Part shown: positions 1 through 9,895 of the stretch, one piece after another
Position numbering within the stretch: position 1 is the first letter of the stretch
How the letters are laid out: each line of letters opens with the position of its first letter
Virus record (IMG/VR): IMGVR_UViG_3300029319_000211
Location: 1-34,511 of that record
DNA length: 34,511 nucleotides
Source of the DNA: a virus
Direction: 5' to 3' (one strand)
Program-made: the position numbers and the translations under genes
Notes under the pieces: generated by a model
Databases searched by the model: none
What the model was told of the DNA's origin: nothing
Seen by the model: only the letters and a program-made list of their open reading frames with translations

Positions 1-270
1 ATCAAGCATTCTGACGGCAGCGTCACCAAGTACTTCCACGCAAGCTCTATTGATAAGAGTTTGAAGCCGGGAGATCAGGTCAAGGCTGGCCAGGAAATCA
101 TGAAGGCTGGAAAATCCGGTAATGTCAGTGCTCCCCATCTTCACTTCGAGCTTATGAAGCCGAATGAGCAAGGTGAACTGGTGTCCGTCAATCCACTTGA
201 GCACATGAGAGAAACGTTCTCCGATTTCGTTGTCAAAGACACAGGTCGCATCTTGCAGGCCTCACCATAA
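1..270 (+). CDS. M23-family peptidase, C-terminal fragment (5' end outside window)
   Basis: The frame is open from the first base of the window, so the gene begins upstream; it ends at TAA 268-270. The visible 89 residues are the last part of a LytM/M23 zinc endopeptidase. A KYFHAS stretch holds the catalytic His, a GDQVKAGQ turn follows, and GNVSAPHLHFE supplies the HxH zinc motif. The HxxxD ligand would lie upstream of the window. M23 enzymes cut peptidoglycan cross-bridges. A copy placed among virion genes usually acts locally on the cell wall during DNA entry, although a role in lysis cannot be excluded. A second M23 gene starts 3 nt after the stop. A methionine-initiated reading could begin at TTG 61, but that would remove the catalytic His, so the 5'-partial reading is preferred. 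Confidence 0.85.
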   Translation: MKHSDGSVTKYFHASSIDKSLKPGDQVKAGQEIMKAGKSGNVSAPHLHFELMKPNEQGELVSVNPLEHMRETFSDFVVKDTGRILQASP

Positions 271-272
271 AC

Positions 273-779
273 ATGATGAAAGTCCATCCACCAACGGAGT
301 ACATGGTCGTCACATCGCGCATGGGTATGCGTGACGGCCAGAGCCATGACGGGATTGACTTGCGTGCTCGACACGGCACCGCGATCAAAGCGTTCCGGCC
401 AGGAGTAATCTTCGAGGTAAAGCGATCCGACCATCCTGATGACCCATCGGGAAAGTACGTCACGATCCTCGCTCAAGACCCTGAGGAGATTCACAAGTAC
501 TTCCACATGTCTGAGATTGATCCCGATTTACAGGTAGGTCAAGAGGTCCGTGCAGGACAGCAATTTGCTCTGGCTGGCAGCACCGGCAACTCTGATGGAC
601 CTCATCTGCACTTCGAGATTCATCGCAAGAACGGTGAAGGCAAGTTTGAGCCTATGGATCCTATTGCGTTGTACCCTGACCATTTCCATAAATACATGGA
701 CAAGGAAACAGGACAACCAGTTAATATTGACCAAATACTGAAGTCCAACACGCGAGTCGATAAGCCTAGATTCGCTTGA
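273..779 (+). CDS. M23/LytM-type zinc metallopeptidase
   Basis: This 168-aa protein is little more than a catalytic M23 domain. The zinc and catalytic signatures are all present: HDGID (His25, Asp29), KYFHM with catalytic His78, and GPHLHFE with His111 and His113. There is no signal peptide or membrane segment, so the enzyme probably reaches the cell wall inside the virion rather than by secretion. The start ATG lies 3 nt after the stop of another M23 gene, and the two C-terminal halves are similar (KYFH..., GxSGN/GSTGN, PHLHFE), which points to tandem duplication. The giant virion-type gene follows within 15 nt. The predicted role is peptidoglycan hydrolysis at infection. Family assignment is secure; the virion location is inferred from gene order. 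Confidence 0.9.
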   Translation: MMKVHPPTEYMVVTSRMGMRDGQSHDGIDLRARHGTAIKAFRPGVIFEVKRSDHPDDPSGKYVTILAQDPEEIHKYFHMSEIDPDLQVGQEVRAGQQFALAGSTGNSDGPHLHFEIHRKNGEGKFEPMDPIALYPDHFHKYMDKETGQPVNIDQILKSNTRVDKPRFA

Positions 780-792
780 TTATGGAGTGGGC

Positions 793-3700
793 GTGGCCGA
801 GAACGACACACAGCAAGACGACTCAGAACTTATCGATGCTTTTCTTCAGGAAGAGCCTGATGTTGTAGACGACGATTCGTTCATCACAGAAGCCCAAGAA
901 GACGACAGGCGCAATCTCCTTGGTGACAACTATGGTGGTCAGACCGATAAGGTTGCTGTGGCTCAGACCGCAGACGTTCTCGCATCGGAAATCGATGACC
1001 CAGAGGTCGACACCGACCTAGCCAAGCAGCAGATATTTGAAGAAATTGCGGAGGATGAGGTCGCCTCTCGGAATGTCTTTCCGCTGCCCGAGGTCGATCC
1101 TGGCTCACTGAAGCCGACCATCGAAGAGTACGTGAAGCTGATGGCTGACGCCAAGGCCAAGCAAGAGAAGCAGTATCGGGACGCTGGGTATCCAGAAGAC
1201 ATCGTCAAAAAGTTCACGAATCAGTACATGCTGGCGCTCACGACTGGTTCAGCGCTTGAGCCTGGATTCAGCCCTATCGAGTCGCTGGGCAATGAAAGCA
1301 ATGTCATCATCGCATCAGACAACCCATACACGATGATTCGGCAGCAGGCTTATGATGCCAAGGTTCTAGAGATCGAGAGAGCCAAGCAGCAAAAGGGATT
1401 CTTTGATCGCAACATTGCTCTTGCTATGGCCTATTTGCCTACCGTGTCTGCCGAGAATGCGATGGATGTGGCGGATGCTATTGATGCTGGCATCGTCAAG
1501 CCCGATGCTGAGTTCCTTATGCAGGTCGACAAGGAACTCGAAAAAGACAGCAAGATCACCAAGTATGATGCCTATCTCAAAGTAGCTGAAGACTTCAAAA
1601 AGGCGGGTAAACGAGACTATTTGTCTGAGGCACCCATTTCTGATGTTGAAAAGCAACAAAGAGAGGAGCTTGGATTTCTTGGATCGCGAACCACACAGGA
1701 TGTTTTTGCTACTGGCGTCGGAGTTGGAGTAGCTGTTCCAGTTATCAAGAAAGGGTTCCAGAGGGGCTTTGAGCTTAGTCGGGGTGGTGGAGTAAAGGGC
1801 AAGCTTCTGGGTGGTGTCGCCGGGGCTGGTGTAGCCGCTACAGGGCTATTTGGTGGTGCTGGTATTGGTAGCCTTGGATACATGGCCACCGACGCAGCAT
1901 TTAACGTCCGGTTTGGTCTTGAAGATGAAGAATACGACCTACCTCTCATTCCCCTGAGGAAGACGACAAACGGGGTGTTGGATGTTCTCAGTGGAATGTC
2001 AGATGCCGTTCCCGGCTTTGCCAGCATGCAAACTCGTCTCGAAATTTTGCCAGCAGCCACCAGAGCACAACTGACGACCGAGATTGTGAATCTTGCGGTT
2101 GACCTTGGGTTGTCTGACAAAATCAATGAGATGCCGAGCGTGAAAGAATGGCTCGATTCAGCATCAAAAAACCCAGCACTGACTCAACAAGCTATCGAAA
2201 ATTCGACACAAGATACGATGGCGATGTTTTATGGCCCATTGAACTGGGCACTACAGACAGCGTTTCACCCGCTTATCGAAGAGGAGATCAAAGAAACTCT
2301 CGATGACTTGGGTCTTGTGAAGAAAGACTCAGAGTACTGGAAGGCTCGTGAAGAGCTTAAAGGCAATGTCTTGTCTGAGTTCGGTATCAAAACAGAAGTT
2401 GAGGACAAGCCTCGGGCAGAAGTGCTACGAGCGTCAATGCTTCAGGATGTGGCAGCCGAGATCATTGGTAGTCCTGAGTACAGAGAAAAGAAAAACTTCG
2501 ACCGGATTATGGCGATTGGTCGTATGCGCGCCGAGGCCAAGGAGGAGACCTCACTCCGAGCCCTTGAGTTCAACGAGGACACTTTCTACAAAGAGTACGA
2601 GAAGTTTGAGCGGGAACCTGAAAAGTACACGAAGTACGACAAGCAGATAGCCATCGATACGCTCATCAACAGTTCTACTTGGGACAGTGCGAATAAGAAA
2701 TGGCGCGGCAAGGAGCCGAATGTAGAAAACGCCATTGAAGTCGTTAAAGATTACTATGAGCGTGGCTTCGATGACCTGAGTTCAGAAACGTACCCAGAAC
2801 TCTATCGTTTAATGACATCGATTAAAAACGATGCACCGAAAGATGAAGTTCAGCTCATGCTCAACTCGATGCCGTTGTACTACGTAGAAAAGTTGAATGC
2901 TTCAAACAGAGATCCCATATGGGCTCGTCCATCATTCGATGACATGATGGATTTCGCTAAAGAAATCTACGAGTTCAAGCACAAAGAAAGAGGCGCTACG
3001 GCCACACGAATCGCAACCAAGGGATTCGAGCGCTCGATGTTTAAGCTTATTAGTGATCAAGGTGGCGATTACTTGATCAAACCTACACTTCTCAAGCGCG
3101 CACAACAGTTCCTTCAATACGGCTCTGCGGTTGGTGGTGAGATCCCGTGGACAACGCCAGACATCACAGTGCCATTCCTCGAAAAGATGGGCGTACCTAA
3201 AGGCTATATCGGCTCCGGTGCGGGCCTGGATCGCGAGTTTGGCACAGGTGTCCGTGCTCACATGCCAAACTTGTGGGCTCGGGCGTCGTCATCAGCAAGC
3301 CAGCTTATTGGGGGCTCCGGGACGGGTGTAGAAGAGGTCTACGCAAAGATTGGGATCACAAGGGATGACCCTCGATTCGCATGGGCGCTATTCGGTCACG
3401 CGACTGATTTCCTTCCGTATGAATCGTTCGCCATCAACTCTGTGGTGAAGCCCACTAAGTTCGCGATGAATATCAACCGACTGTCTAAGAACAAGATGTT
3501 TAAAGACGCTACTGGCCCAGGAGCCACGAGGTTGGCGTTTCTCGAAGCGTTCGATGGCATCCGTACATCTAAGTCTACCGATGCTGTGAAGGCGTATCAC
3601 GAAGCCCTCGTCACCATCATGCGTACAGAGATCGCCGAAGGCAGGAATCCGCTGAGGTTCCTCACTGCGGCAGAGCAAGATCTCTTCAACGATATGTTCA

Positions 3701-6700
3701 CCGCTACTGGCCGGAATCCCGATGATGCCAAGGCCGCAATGGAGAAGGCGACCACTGTAGCCAACAACATCAGAGGCCTATCTAAGAAGGTGAAGAGTCA
3801 GGTCGGAGACAATGACTACGTGCTGCTCCGAGCATCACCATCATATCAACGACTTCGTGCAGATATCGATCGTCTAGTGCAAGCAGGCGTCATCGATGGT
3901 GAGTATGCAGACAGCGTGATGAGCATGATTGAGTATCAAGCCATCACAGCCGCTAAGTCCAGTGGTGGTAGATCTGTAAGTCCAGAGCAGATTCTTCAAG
4001 ACACGGTCGTCACGTACAACAAGCCTCCGGGTGCTGGAATCAACCCGACCATTCGCATTGTCGATGTCGATGAGAACCCACTGTCTGGTCAATCAGGTGT
4101 GCCCAGAGGCTACTTCGAGTACGACGATCGCACCGGCAGAGCAGTCATCAATCTGTTCAAGAATGGAGACATCAACACCGTATGGAAGATGGAGGGTCAC
4201 CTCATCTCTCACATTATGGGTGTCGACTTCAGGAATCGTGTATTCACTTTCTTTGACCACGAATACAACAACGCCGGTCAAATCAGACTGACTGACTCAG
4301 GTAAGCGTCAGTTCGCTGAGGCTTGGTCCGCATACAGGCGTACAGCAGACAACCCGAATGGGTTCATTCGTCGCATGTTCGATGACCTGTGGCTCGGTGT
4401 GCAGAACTACTGGTCGAAGCTTCGTCGCAAGCCCAGGGTCCTTCCGACTGAGTTGAGGGACTACTGGGACCTTGAGTTCGGTGAGCTACCGACAGACATC
4501 AGAAAGGCGAACTCCCTGTCATCTGGAGCGATCTTCCACCGGCTTCGTCGTCAACACGAATCATCCACTCGACCTGTCGGTGAGCAGGCAGCCATGAGAT
4601 CACGGGAATCCATGGTTAAAAATCTTGGCTATGACGAGTCCGTAGTCAGAAGTCTGTTCGGAGACCGTAGAACAAAAACTGTACGTAATGTTCGGGATCT
4701 TGAGAGCGGTGAGATCAAGAGGGTTGTTGAATCTCAATACCTGCCTCGTAAATACGACACCATCGACGCTACGATTCAAGCTATTGCGATGATCAAGACC
4801 GCTGACTTCCGAAAGAGGACGGGTAATCGCAAGTATGTAAACGTTGGAACAGATCGGTACCACGTCTCTGAGAGTTCGTTGAATCACATCGTCAACCGCG
4901 TCAGAAGTCGACTGAGCGGCGCTATGGGTGAAAACTGGCAGACGACTAAAAAGAAGATTTTTCAAGTGAATCGTGATCGAGTCAACGTGCTGAGAGATCA
5001 ATCACTGTGGCCGTCCAACGTTGCAAGCCGTGATGTAAACGCCTTTGCTGACCGGATGTCTGCGGCTAGCGGTAAGCGTGATGGAATGGAGGTCGCTACA
5101 CAGCAAGAGTTCTTCGTGCTCGATGCGAGACAAGAAGCAGGACTGAAGACTCTGTTGCAAGAAATTGGAAATCAACCAGAGGCCGATGCGCTGCCGCTTC
5201 AGTTGCTCGACCCATACGCAAATCTCAAGATCCTGTCGAATGCTGAGTATGAGAAGATTCAACAGGTGTTGATGGACATCGAGGCAACACCACTGAACAG
5301 ACGCAGCCGAAATGTGATGGAAAGGCCTCTGTACGAGAGCATCAGCCAAGCGCTGACACAGCGAGGGTTTGAGACGATTGCTGATTTGATGAAGGTCTCA
5401 ATCAAGTATCTGAGCAAGGATACATACCTTCCTGCCGGATCACATGATCCCGCCATCGCAGATGCAATACGCGGCGGTGTTCGCAAGATGAAGGCCGCCT
5501 ACAAACAGTTGATTGAGATTGCTAAAAGCAAAGACTTCAAGAACATTGATACGGTTGCAGTGTTCTTTAAGTCTCAACTTGATCGAGCGGTATCAAGGAT
5601 ACCCCTGTCCTATCTCGACGACTTAGAAAAGCTGATGATGTACTTCGGCAACGCCGAGACGGACATGGTTGCCAAGGCAACAGAAGATGCTCTTGCTGCC
5701 AAAGCATCCGGCGTGACTCCTATTCCTGTCACTAGGTTCTCGGCTGCTGAGATTGAAACACCGACCATCGAGGGCATTTTCCGCAAGCTGGCGTCAATTC
5801 AACAGATTCTCGACGGCCCATTCGGCATGACCGCTAGAGAGCGGGAGTCTCTGAATGTTCTGAGATCGCTGAAGATCAAGATGGACAATGGCAAGAAGAT
5901 GTCTGATTTGAATGGCGACGAGAGTGCCATTGTTGCAGATGCCATCAATGTCCTACACCAAGGGCTTATAGAAAAGGACGCATACGTTCAGGACATCGGA
6001 GAGCGCCTGATTATGCGTGCTCTTGCTCTACAGACCATGAAGCCGACGTTTTATGGTGCGAAGGGTAGCAGGAGAACAACTACATATAAAACATATAAAG
6101 CTTGGTTCAGCGGGACTAAGGCAGACATTGATTATTTATTTGAGCAGCCAGACTTTAGTAGAGATGTTTTTAGAGAATTTCGTGTACCAGGGCCTAAAGT
6201 AACACTTCAATATGGCGGCAGGGGTAAGAAGATTACCTCAAATGAAATCGGTATTATCGACGAGTTCAAAGATGTAGTAGCTAGAAAGGTTGGTCGTGAG
6301 CTTCCTGAAGTGAACCTGCGCATGATCTCTATGTTGATGCTCATGAAGATGGACGATGTGCAGCATGAGATCGCCCAGGAGCTTTTGAGTCTTGGGTACA
6401 ACGCCACTAGAAGAGATGTGGTGGGGTCTCAACCTTTGTCGTCACAGATAAGTGTGGACCGATATCGATACCCAGAAAGGGTGATTTTCTACCTTAATCG
6501 TGAGCTTGATCAGTCTGACATCATCAAGTTCGGCGGCAGTAAGAGTAAGGCTCCATTGAAGCCAGGAGATGATCTGTATGGTCCGACAGAAGTTGGCGAT
6601 GTCGACTTCAAGACAAAACCTCAGCCACTGAATGAGCTTGATTTTGCTGCTCAACATGAGGCTCACAGCATTCTGAACCGTGGCGGATTCCGAATAGAAA

Positions 6701-8808
6701 ACGGAGACACTCAGTTCATCCGCATTGGTGACAAGTACTTCGCTATGCCTAAGAACATCCTCGATGTATTCGAGGACACGATGCAGGCTCAGTATCCATA
6801 CCTGAGATTCAAGTATGACTGGGGCAAGAATGGCTCAGGTGAGTACTTCCTTGATGGCATTCCAGACAACAAGGTTCGTCGCCGCCTTCAGCAAACCGCT
6901 GCTGCTATCGGCAAAGTGGCGTCTATTATGTTGTCTCCGACATCGTTCTACACCGGCTTGTTGATCGGTACAGGTGGCTTGCCAATGGTCGGTTACGGGA
7001 TGGGCGTCTTCATCGGCGGACTGAGTCAACTCCACCTTGGGTCTGGTGCTCGGGCAGTAGTTCGGGACGCTGTTGCAGGCCCTCTTGTATTGACTGAGAC
7101 TGCAAGGCTGGCTGTCACAAGTCTCTCTGACAGCACCAAGACTACGACCAGCTTTACTGCTGGTGTGCTCGCTAGGCTTCACGGCAGGAACTCGGCAGTG
7201 CCAGAGACTCCACCGTTGCTGCTTCCAGATGGCCGCGTCATCACGGCTGATCAGGTGGCGAACAGTGTCGATCGTTACGGCTGGCGTGGATCGATGGTTG
7301 ATCGAGTAGTTGATCAGAGTGCGTTCAATGAGTTCTATGAGCAGTTCGCTAAGTCGAACCCAGTGCTAGTTGGCACGACATTGGGTGCGCTACTGGGTAT
7401 TACCGTCCCTGGTGCTTCGGTCGTGGCCTCTACGGTATTCGGAGCCACGCTAGGCAAGATACTCAACCCTGCAAATGGATTCTTCACTAAGACGCATAAG
7501 TTCTATAGAGAGTCATTCTCAGCAATCGATTCATTCTTGAGAATCAAGGTGTTGACCGACGAACTGAAGCGTGGTGCGTCAATGGAGCAAGCCGCTGCCA
7601 GGACGAGGACAGTGGCTCTTGATTACTCAAACTTGAGCGAAGCCGAGAGAAGCTTCATCGGAAGGTACTTCGCCTTCTACACCTACTACAGAGAGTCTAT
7701 GGGCTTGTTCCTCAAGGCTCTCGCTGACAACCCTCAGCGGGTCATCAACCAGTTGAAGTTCATTCAAAAAACTCAGGAAGAGCGCACCGACAAGCGTTTG
7801 GCACAGGGTGAGTTGTCTTCATACGATGACTACCGGGCTTTTCTGCCATTCAAGATCGGTGATGAGTTCTATCGGATGCCGTTCTTCATCGCTGGTGATG
7901 ACTTTGCAATCCTTCTTGAGGCCATATCTGCGCTTCCGTTCATTAATGACACCGGAAAGGCTGACGCACTAAGAAAGTTGCTTGCCAGAGCGTCACCACA
8001 AATTCTGCTCGGTCTCGAAGCCTTGCTTGAGATTGATCCAGTGAGAGGCACGAAGAGGTCTGAGTCTGCATTCACAGTGCCGTACCATATCGTAAAGCTC
8101 GATCGAGTAACGACTGGTGGATATTTGTGGAACCTGCTCGACATTAAGCACTACAAGGCGAGTGAGATTCGTTGGGATGAAGACGAGGGCAAGGGCAGAA
8201 AGCGTGTGTCGATGAACGCCATCGAGCACCCTGGCAGAGGCGTCTACATCGCTCAAAACAAATCCGCATACATCTACTTGATGAACTACCTTCAGACTCC
8301 ACTTACTGGACGGATGGGCGACAACTTTGTGGCTCTGCAACGGGCAAATATTGATCCGATTGACAGCATTCTGGATGCTCTCGAATATGTTTCACAAGAG
8401 TACAACGATGGTGATCCGATTCTAAGCACAGTCGGACCACTGCTCCTGGGCGGAGTCGTGACAAACAAGGATGCTGGATTCAGTGAACTTGATCTGATTG
8501 ACTATACCGACCCAGCAGATCCACGTATCGCGCCTCTTGGAGACATGGTCAGCTTCGAGAACGACAGTCAACTTGACACGGCAAGGATCGACCTGCTCAA
8601 GAGTCAAGGCAAGGCGTTTGAGAGGGATGGCAGGACATATGTGTATACCGATCAGTTCTACCCAGGAGAGGCTGCAAAGGCAGTTGGGTTCTCTCGATCA
8701 CCGAAGATCGATAGGCAGAAAGATCTGGGTATGAAACTAAGGGCACGTATTGCTAGACTTAAAGAAATGCTAGATGTTGAGGAAACACCTCGGACAACCT
8801 TAGATTGA
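793..8808 (+). CDS. Giant virion/ejection-type protein (2671 aa), polyvalent-protein-like
   Basis: This very large late protein has an acidic, low-complexity N-terminus. GTG 793 is preferred as the start because GGAG (784-787) lies 5 nt upstream; GTG 787 would overlap that signal. Gly/Ala-rich hydrophobic stretches occur near residues 307-367, 2040-2084 and 2189-2226 and could insert in a membrane. Around residue 1136 the run MEGHLISHIMG, followed by FAEAWSAYRR and a basic Trp-rich segment, resembles the zincin domain of large phage polyvalent proteins, but the HExxH glutamate is Leu here. Near residue 2277 a DYSNLS...GRYFAFYTYYRES block resembles the conserved C-terminal segment (I recall it as LPD38-like) of giant phage proteins. 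No RNA polymerase motifs were recognised, so it is not obviously an N4-type vRNAP. The likely role is an internal virion protein ejected with the DNA. Size and position are certain; the function is inferred. Confidence 0.85.
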   Translation: MAENDTQQDDSELIDAFLQEEPDVVDDDSFITEAQEDDRRNLLGDNYGGQTDKVAVAQTADVLASEIDDPEVDTDLAKQQIFEEIAEDEVASRNVFPLPEVDPGSLKPTIEEYVKLMADAKAKQEKQYRDAGYPEDIVKKFTNQYMLALTTGSALEPGFSPIESLGNESNVIIASDNPYTMIRQQAYDAKVLEIERAKQQKGFFDRNIALAMAYLPTVSAENAMDVADAIDAGIVKPDAEFLMQVDKELEKDSKITKYDAYLKVAEDFKKAGKRDYLSEAPISDVEKQQREELGFLGSRTTQDVFATGVGVGVAVPVIKKGFQRGFELSRGGGVKGKLLGGVAGAGVAATGLFGGAGIGSLGYMATDAAFNVRFGLEDEEYDLPLIPLRKTTNGVLDVLSGMSDAVPGFASMQTRLEILPAATRAQLTTEIVNLAVDLGLSDKINEMPSVKEWLDSASKNPALTQQAIENSTQDTMAMFYGPLNWALQTAFHPLIEEEIKETLDDLGLVKKDSEYWKAREELKGNVLSEFGIKTEVEDKPRAEVLRASMLQDVAAEIIGSPEYREKKNFDRIMAIGRMRAEAKEETSLRALEFNEDTFYKEYEKFEREPEKYTKYDKQIAIDTLINSSTWDSANKKWRGKEPNVENAIEVVKDYYERGFDDLSSETYPELYRLMTSIKNDAPKDEVQLMLNSMPLYYVEKLNASNRDPIWARPSFDDMMDFAKEIYEFKHKERGATATRIATKGFERSMFKLISDQGGDYLIKPTLLKRAQQFLQYGSAVGGEIPWTTPDITVPFLEKMGVPKGYIGSGAGLDREFGTGVRAHMPNLWARASSSASQLIGGSGTGVEEVYAKIGITRDDPRFAWALFGHATDFLPYESFAINSVVKPTKFAMNINRLSKNKMFKDATGPGATRLAFLEAFDGIRTSKSTDAVKAYHEALVTIMRTEIAEGRNPLRFLTAAEQDLFNDMFTATGRNPDDAKAAMEKATTVANNIRGLSKKVKSQVGDNDYVLLRASPSYQRLRADIDRLVQAGVIDGEYADSVMSMIEYQAITAAKSSGGRSVSPEQILQDTVVTYNKPPGAGINPTIRIVDVDENPLSGQSGVPRGYFEYDDRTGRAVINLFKNGDINTVWKMEGHLISHIMGVDFRNRVFTFFDHEYNNAGQIRLTDSGKRQFAEAWSAYRRTADNPNGFIRRMFDDLWLGVQNYWSKLRRKPRVLPTELRDYWDLEFGELPTDIRKANSLSSGAIFHRLRRQHESSTRPVGEQAAMRSRESMVKNLGYDESVVRSLFGDRRTKTVRNVRDLESGEIKRVVESQYLPRKYDTIDATIQAIAMIKTADFRKRTGNRKYVNVGTDRYHVSESSLNHIVNRVRSRLSGAMGENWQTTKKKIFQVNRDRVNVLRDQSLWPSNVASRDVNAFADRMSAASGKRDGMEVATQQEFFVLDARQEAGLKTLLQEIGNQPEADALPLQLLDPYANLKILSNAEYEKIQQVLMDIEATPLNRRSRNVMERPLYESISQALTQRGFETIADLMKVSIKYLSKDTYLPAGSHDPAIADAIRGGVRKMKAAYKQLIEIAKSKDFKNIDTVAVFFKSQLDRAVSRIPLSYLDDLEKLMMYFGNAETDMVAKATEDALAAKASGVTPIPVTRFSAAEIETPTIEGIFRKLASIQQILDGPFGMTARERESLNVLRSLKIKMDNGKKMSDLNGDESAIVADAINVLHQGLIEKDAYVQDIGERLIMRALALQTMKPTFYGAKGSRRTTTYKTYKAWFSGTKADIDYLFEQPDFSRDVFREFRVPGPKVTLQYGGRGKKITSNEIGIIDEFKDVVARKVGRELPEVNLRMISMLMLMKMDDVQHEIAQELLSLGYNATRRDVVGSQPLSSQISVDRYRYPERVIFYLNRELDQSDIIKFGGSKSKAPLKPGDDLYGPTEVGDVDFKTKPQPLNELDFAAQHEAHSILNRGGFRIENGDTQFIRIGDKYFAMPKNILDVFEDTMQAQYPYLRFKYDWGKNGSGEYFLDGIPDNKVRRRLQQTAAAIGKVASIMLSPTSFYTGLLIGTGGLPMVGYGMGVFIGGLSQLHLGSGARAVVRDAVAGPLVLTETARLAVTSLSDSTKTTTSFTAGVLARLHGRNSAVPETPPLLLPDGRVITADQVANSVDRYGWRGSMVDRVVDQSAFNEFYEQFAKSNPVLVGTTLGALLGITVPGASVVASTVFGATLGKILNPANGFFTKTHKFYRESFSAIDSFLRIKVLTDELKRGASMEQAAARTRTVALDYSNLSEAERSFIGRYFAFYTYYRESMGLFLKALADNPQRVINQLKFIQKTQEERTDKRLAQGELSSYDDYRAFLPFKIGDEFYRMPFFIAGDDFAILLEAISALPFINDTGKADALRKLLARASPQILLGLEALLEIDPVRGTKRSESAFTVPYHIVKLDRVTTGGYLWNLLDIKHYKASEIRWDEDEGKGRKRVSMNAIEHPGRGVYIAQNKSAYIYLMNYLQTPLTGRMGDNFVALQRANIDPIDSILDALEYVSQEYNDGDPILSTVGPLLLGGVVTNKDAGFSELDLIDYTDPADPRIAPLGDMVSFENDSQLDTARIDLLKSQGKAFERDGRTYVYTDQFYPGEAAKAVGFSRSPKIDRQKDLGMKLRARIARLKEMLDVEETPRTTLD

Positions 8809-8901
8809 TATGGTTACTCGGCTTATATTGAGCTAATCATCAGCAAACCTTTTATGTTATCATTCAACCGATCCTCTTCCCCTTCCCCTATGGAGTATTA
8901 A

Positions 8902-9369
8902 ATGTCTCGAATTCCTGAACTGTCTGGCGGTCGTCGCCTTGAGCACGACATCCCCACCGAGGGTGACCTTCAACTTGAGCCCGGAAAGGGAATCAAGGCT
9001 CGTGGTCAAACCGCTTTGATGACGCTTCTGTCTGGCGCTACAAGCCTGCTCGCTCTCAAGAGTGAAGCAATCACTTGCGCGGCACACCACGCTCTGCTTG
9101 TTAGTGGAACGGCTGCTGCGAACCAGACCGTCATCACATCAAACGTGCTGCTTATCGATCCTGCTGGAGCGGGTCGGAACATTACGCTTCCTGCTGAGGC
9201 CAGCAGCACAGGTCTTTTCCTGTTGATCTTCAACACTGCCGACGCCGCAGAGGCTCTCACCATCAAGGACGATGGTGGAACAGACATCATTGTGCTCGAC
9301 CAGAACCAGCATGGAATCGTGTTCTGTGACGGCACGAGCTTCATCGGATTCATGGGCGGCGAGACCTGA
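8902..9369 (+). CDS. Small beta-rich virion/appendage protein
   Basis: This 155-aa protein starts at ATG 8902, with GGAG 6 nt upstream, after a 93-nt gap that ends in a pyrimidine-rich tract. The C-terminal half (LLIDPAGAGRNITLPAE ... GLFLLIFNTADAAEALTIKDDGG ... VFCDGTSFIGF) has the alternating hydrophobic pattern of a beta-sandwich or beta-helix and matches a style of small protein common beside tail fibres in marine phages. It has no signal peptide or membrane segment. A strong GC hairpin follows directly after its stop. It is predicted to be a decoration or fibre-associated structural protein. The family feel is recognisable, but I know no characterised member. Confidence 0.75.
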   Translation: MSRIPELSGGRRLEHDIPTEGDLQLEPGKGIKARGQTALMTLLSGATSLLALKSEAITCAAHHALLVSGTAAANQTVITSNVLLIDPAGAGRNITLPAEASSTGLFLLIFNTADAAEALTIKDDGGTDIIVLDQNQHGIVFCDGTSFIGFMGGET

Positions 9370-9386
9370 TCCTGAACCTTTGATCT

Positions 9387-9423
9387 GAGGGGGGTTTCGG
9401 CCCCCCTCTCTCAACCATTTTTT
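9387..9423 (+). terminator. Probable rightward transcription terminator
   Basis: An 8-bp GC stem, GAGGGGGG (9387-9394) with CCCCCCTC (9401-9408), encloses a 6-nt loop. A run of six T (9418-9423) follows after a 9-nt gap. The T-run being offset makes this an imperfect intrinsic terminator, so partial read-through to the next virion gene is likely. It could set the high expression of the gene just upstream. Confidence 0.6.
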
Positions 9424-9433
9424 GGAGGCTCTA

Positions 9434-9883
9434 ATGCAGGGGTTTATTGTCAATGATGCAGAAGTAACAGGCATCAACGGCTCGTTCGATCTAACGAAAA
9501 AAATATTGCTTCATGAAGACAACGATCCTTCCACAGGGATGGATGTTTTTTCAAAAGCGATGCCCAACTCGTGCTACCTGTCTCATCTCGATATTCAGGC
9601 AGACGTTACAAGTGGAACACCAACTAAGTTCACTGCTTTTTTAACTTGGGATGAGAACGGTGATGACCCTTGCACCGGCCTCGCCGAGGGAATCAAAGCC
9701 CAGGTCGGATTAACTGATACGAGCCTTCTTTCTACGTCGATTTTTCTTGGCACATATGTGACTCGACCTGCTGGGCAAACTACATCTGGAAAGTTGTACC
9801 TTCATTTGAAGCAAAATGCTGCGGGCGGAGTAATCACCTTGAAGAAAGCTCGGCTGCACTGGGTTGTTCGCGAAACTGTTTAA
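9434..9883 (+). CDS. Hypothetical virion protein (149 aa)
   Basis: The start is ATG 9434, chosen because GGAGG (9424-9428) lies 5 nt upstream; the in-frame TTG at 9422 lies before this signal. The protein is predicted to be mostly beta (YLSHLDIQADVTSGTP, TKFTAFLTWDENGDD, SGKLYLHLKQNAAGGVITLKKARLHW), like a jelly-roll decoration or appendage protein. Cysteine content is low and no signal peptide is visible. It lies between a terminator-like hairpin and the long fibre gene and is presumably a structural partner. I do not recognise a named family. Confidence 0.75.
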   Translation: MQGFIVNDAEVTGINGSFDLTKKILLHEDNDPSTGMDVFSKAMPNSCYLSHLDIQADVTSGTPTKFTAFLTWDENGDDPCTGLAEGIKAQVGLTDTSLLSTSIFLGTYVTRPAGQTTSGKLYLHLKQNAAGGVITLKKARLHWVVRETV

Positions 9884-9895
9884 TCGGAGCATACA

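Noticed and set aside
782-784. ATG at 782 just before the giant gene
   Set aside because: It is out of frame with the 2.67-kaa ORF; GTG 793 in frame has GGAG at good spacing.
793-8808. N4-type virion RNA polymerase
   Set aside because: Size and position tempted this call, but no polymerase motifs were recognised in the sequence.
8809-8901. Late promoter in the gap before the 155-aa gene (TTGAGC with TTATGT)
   Set aside because: The -10 match is poor and the gap may simply be a leader; not supported enough to list.
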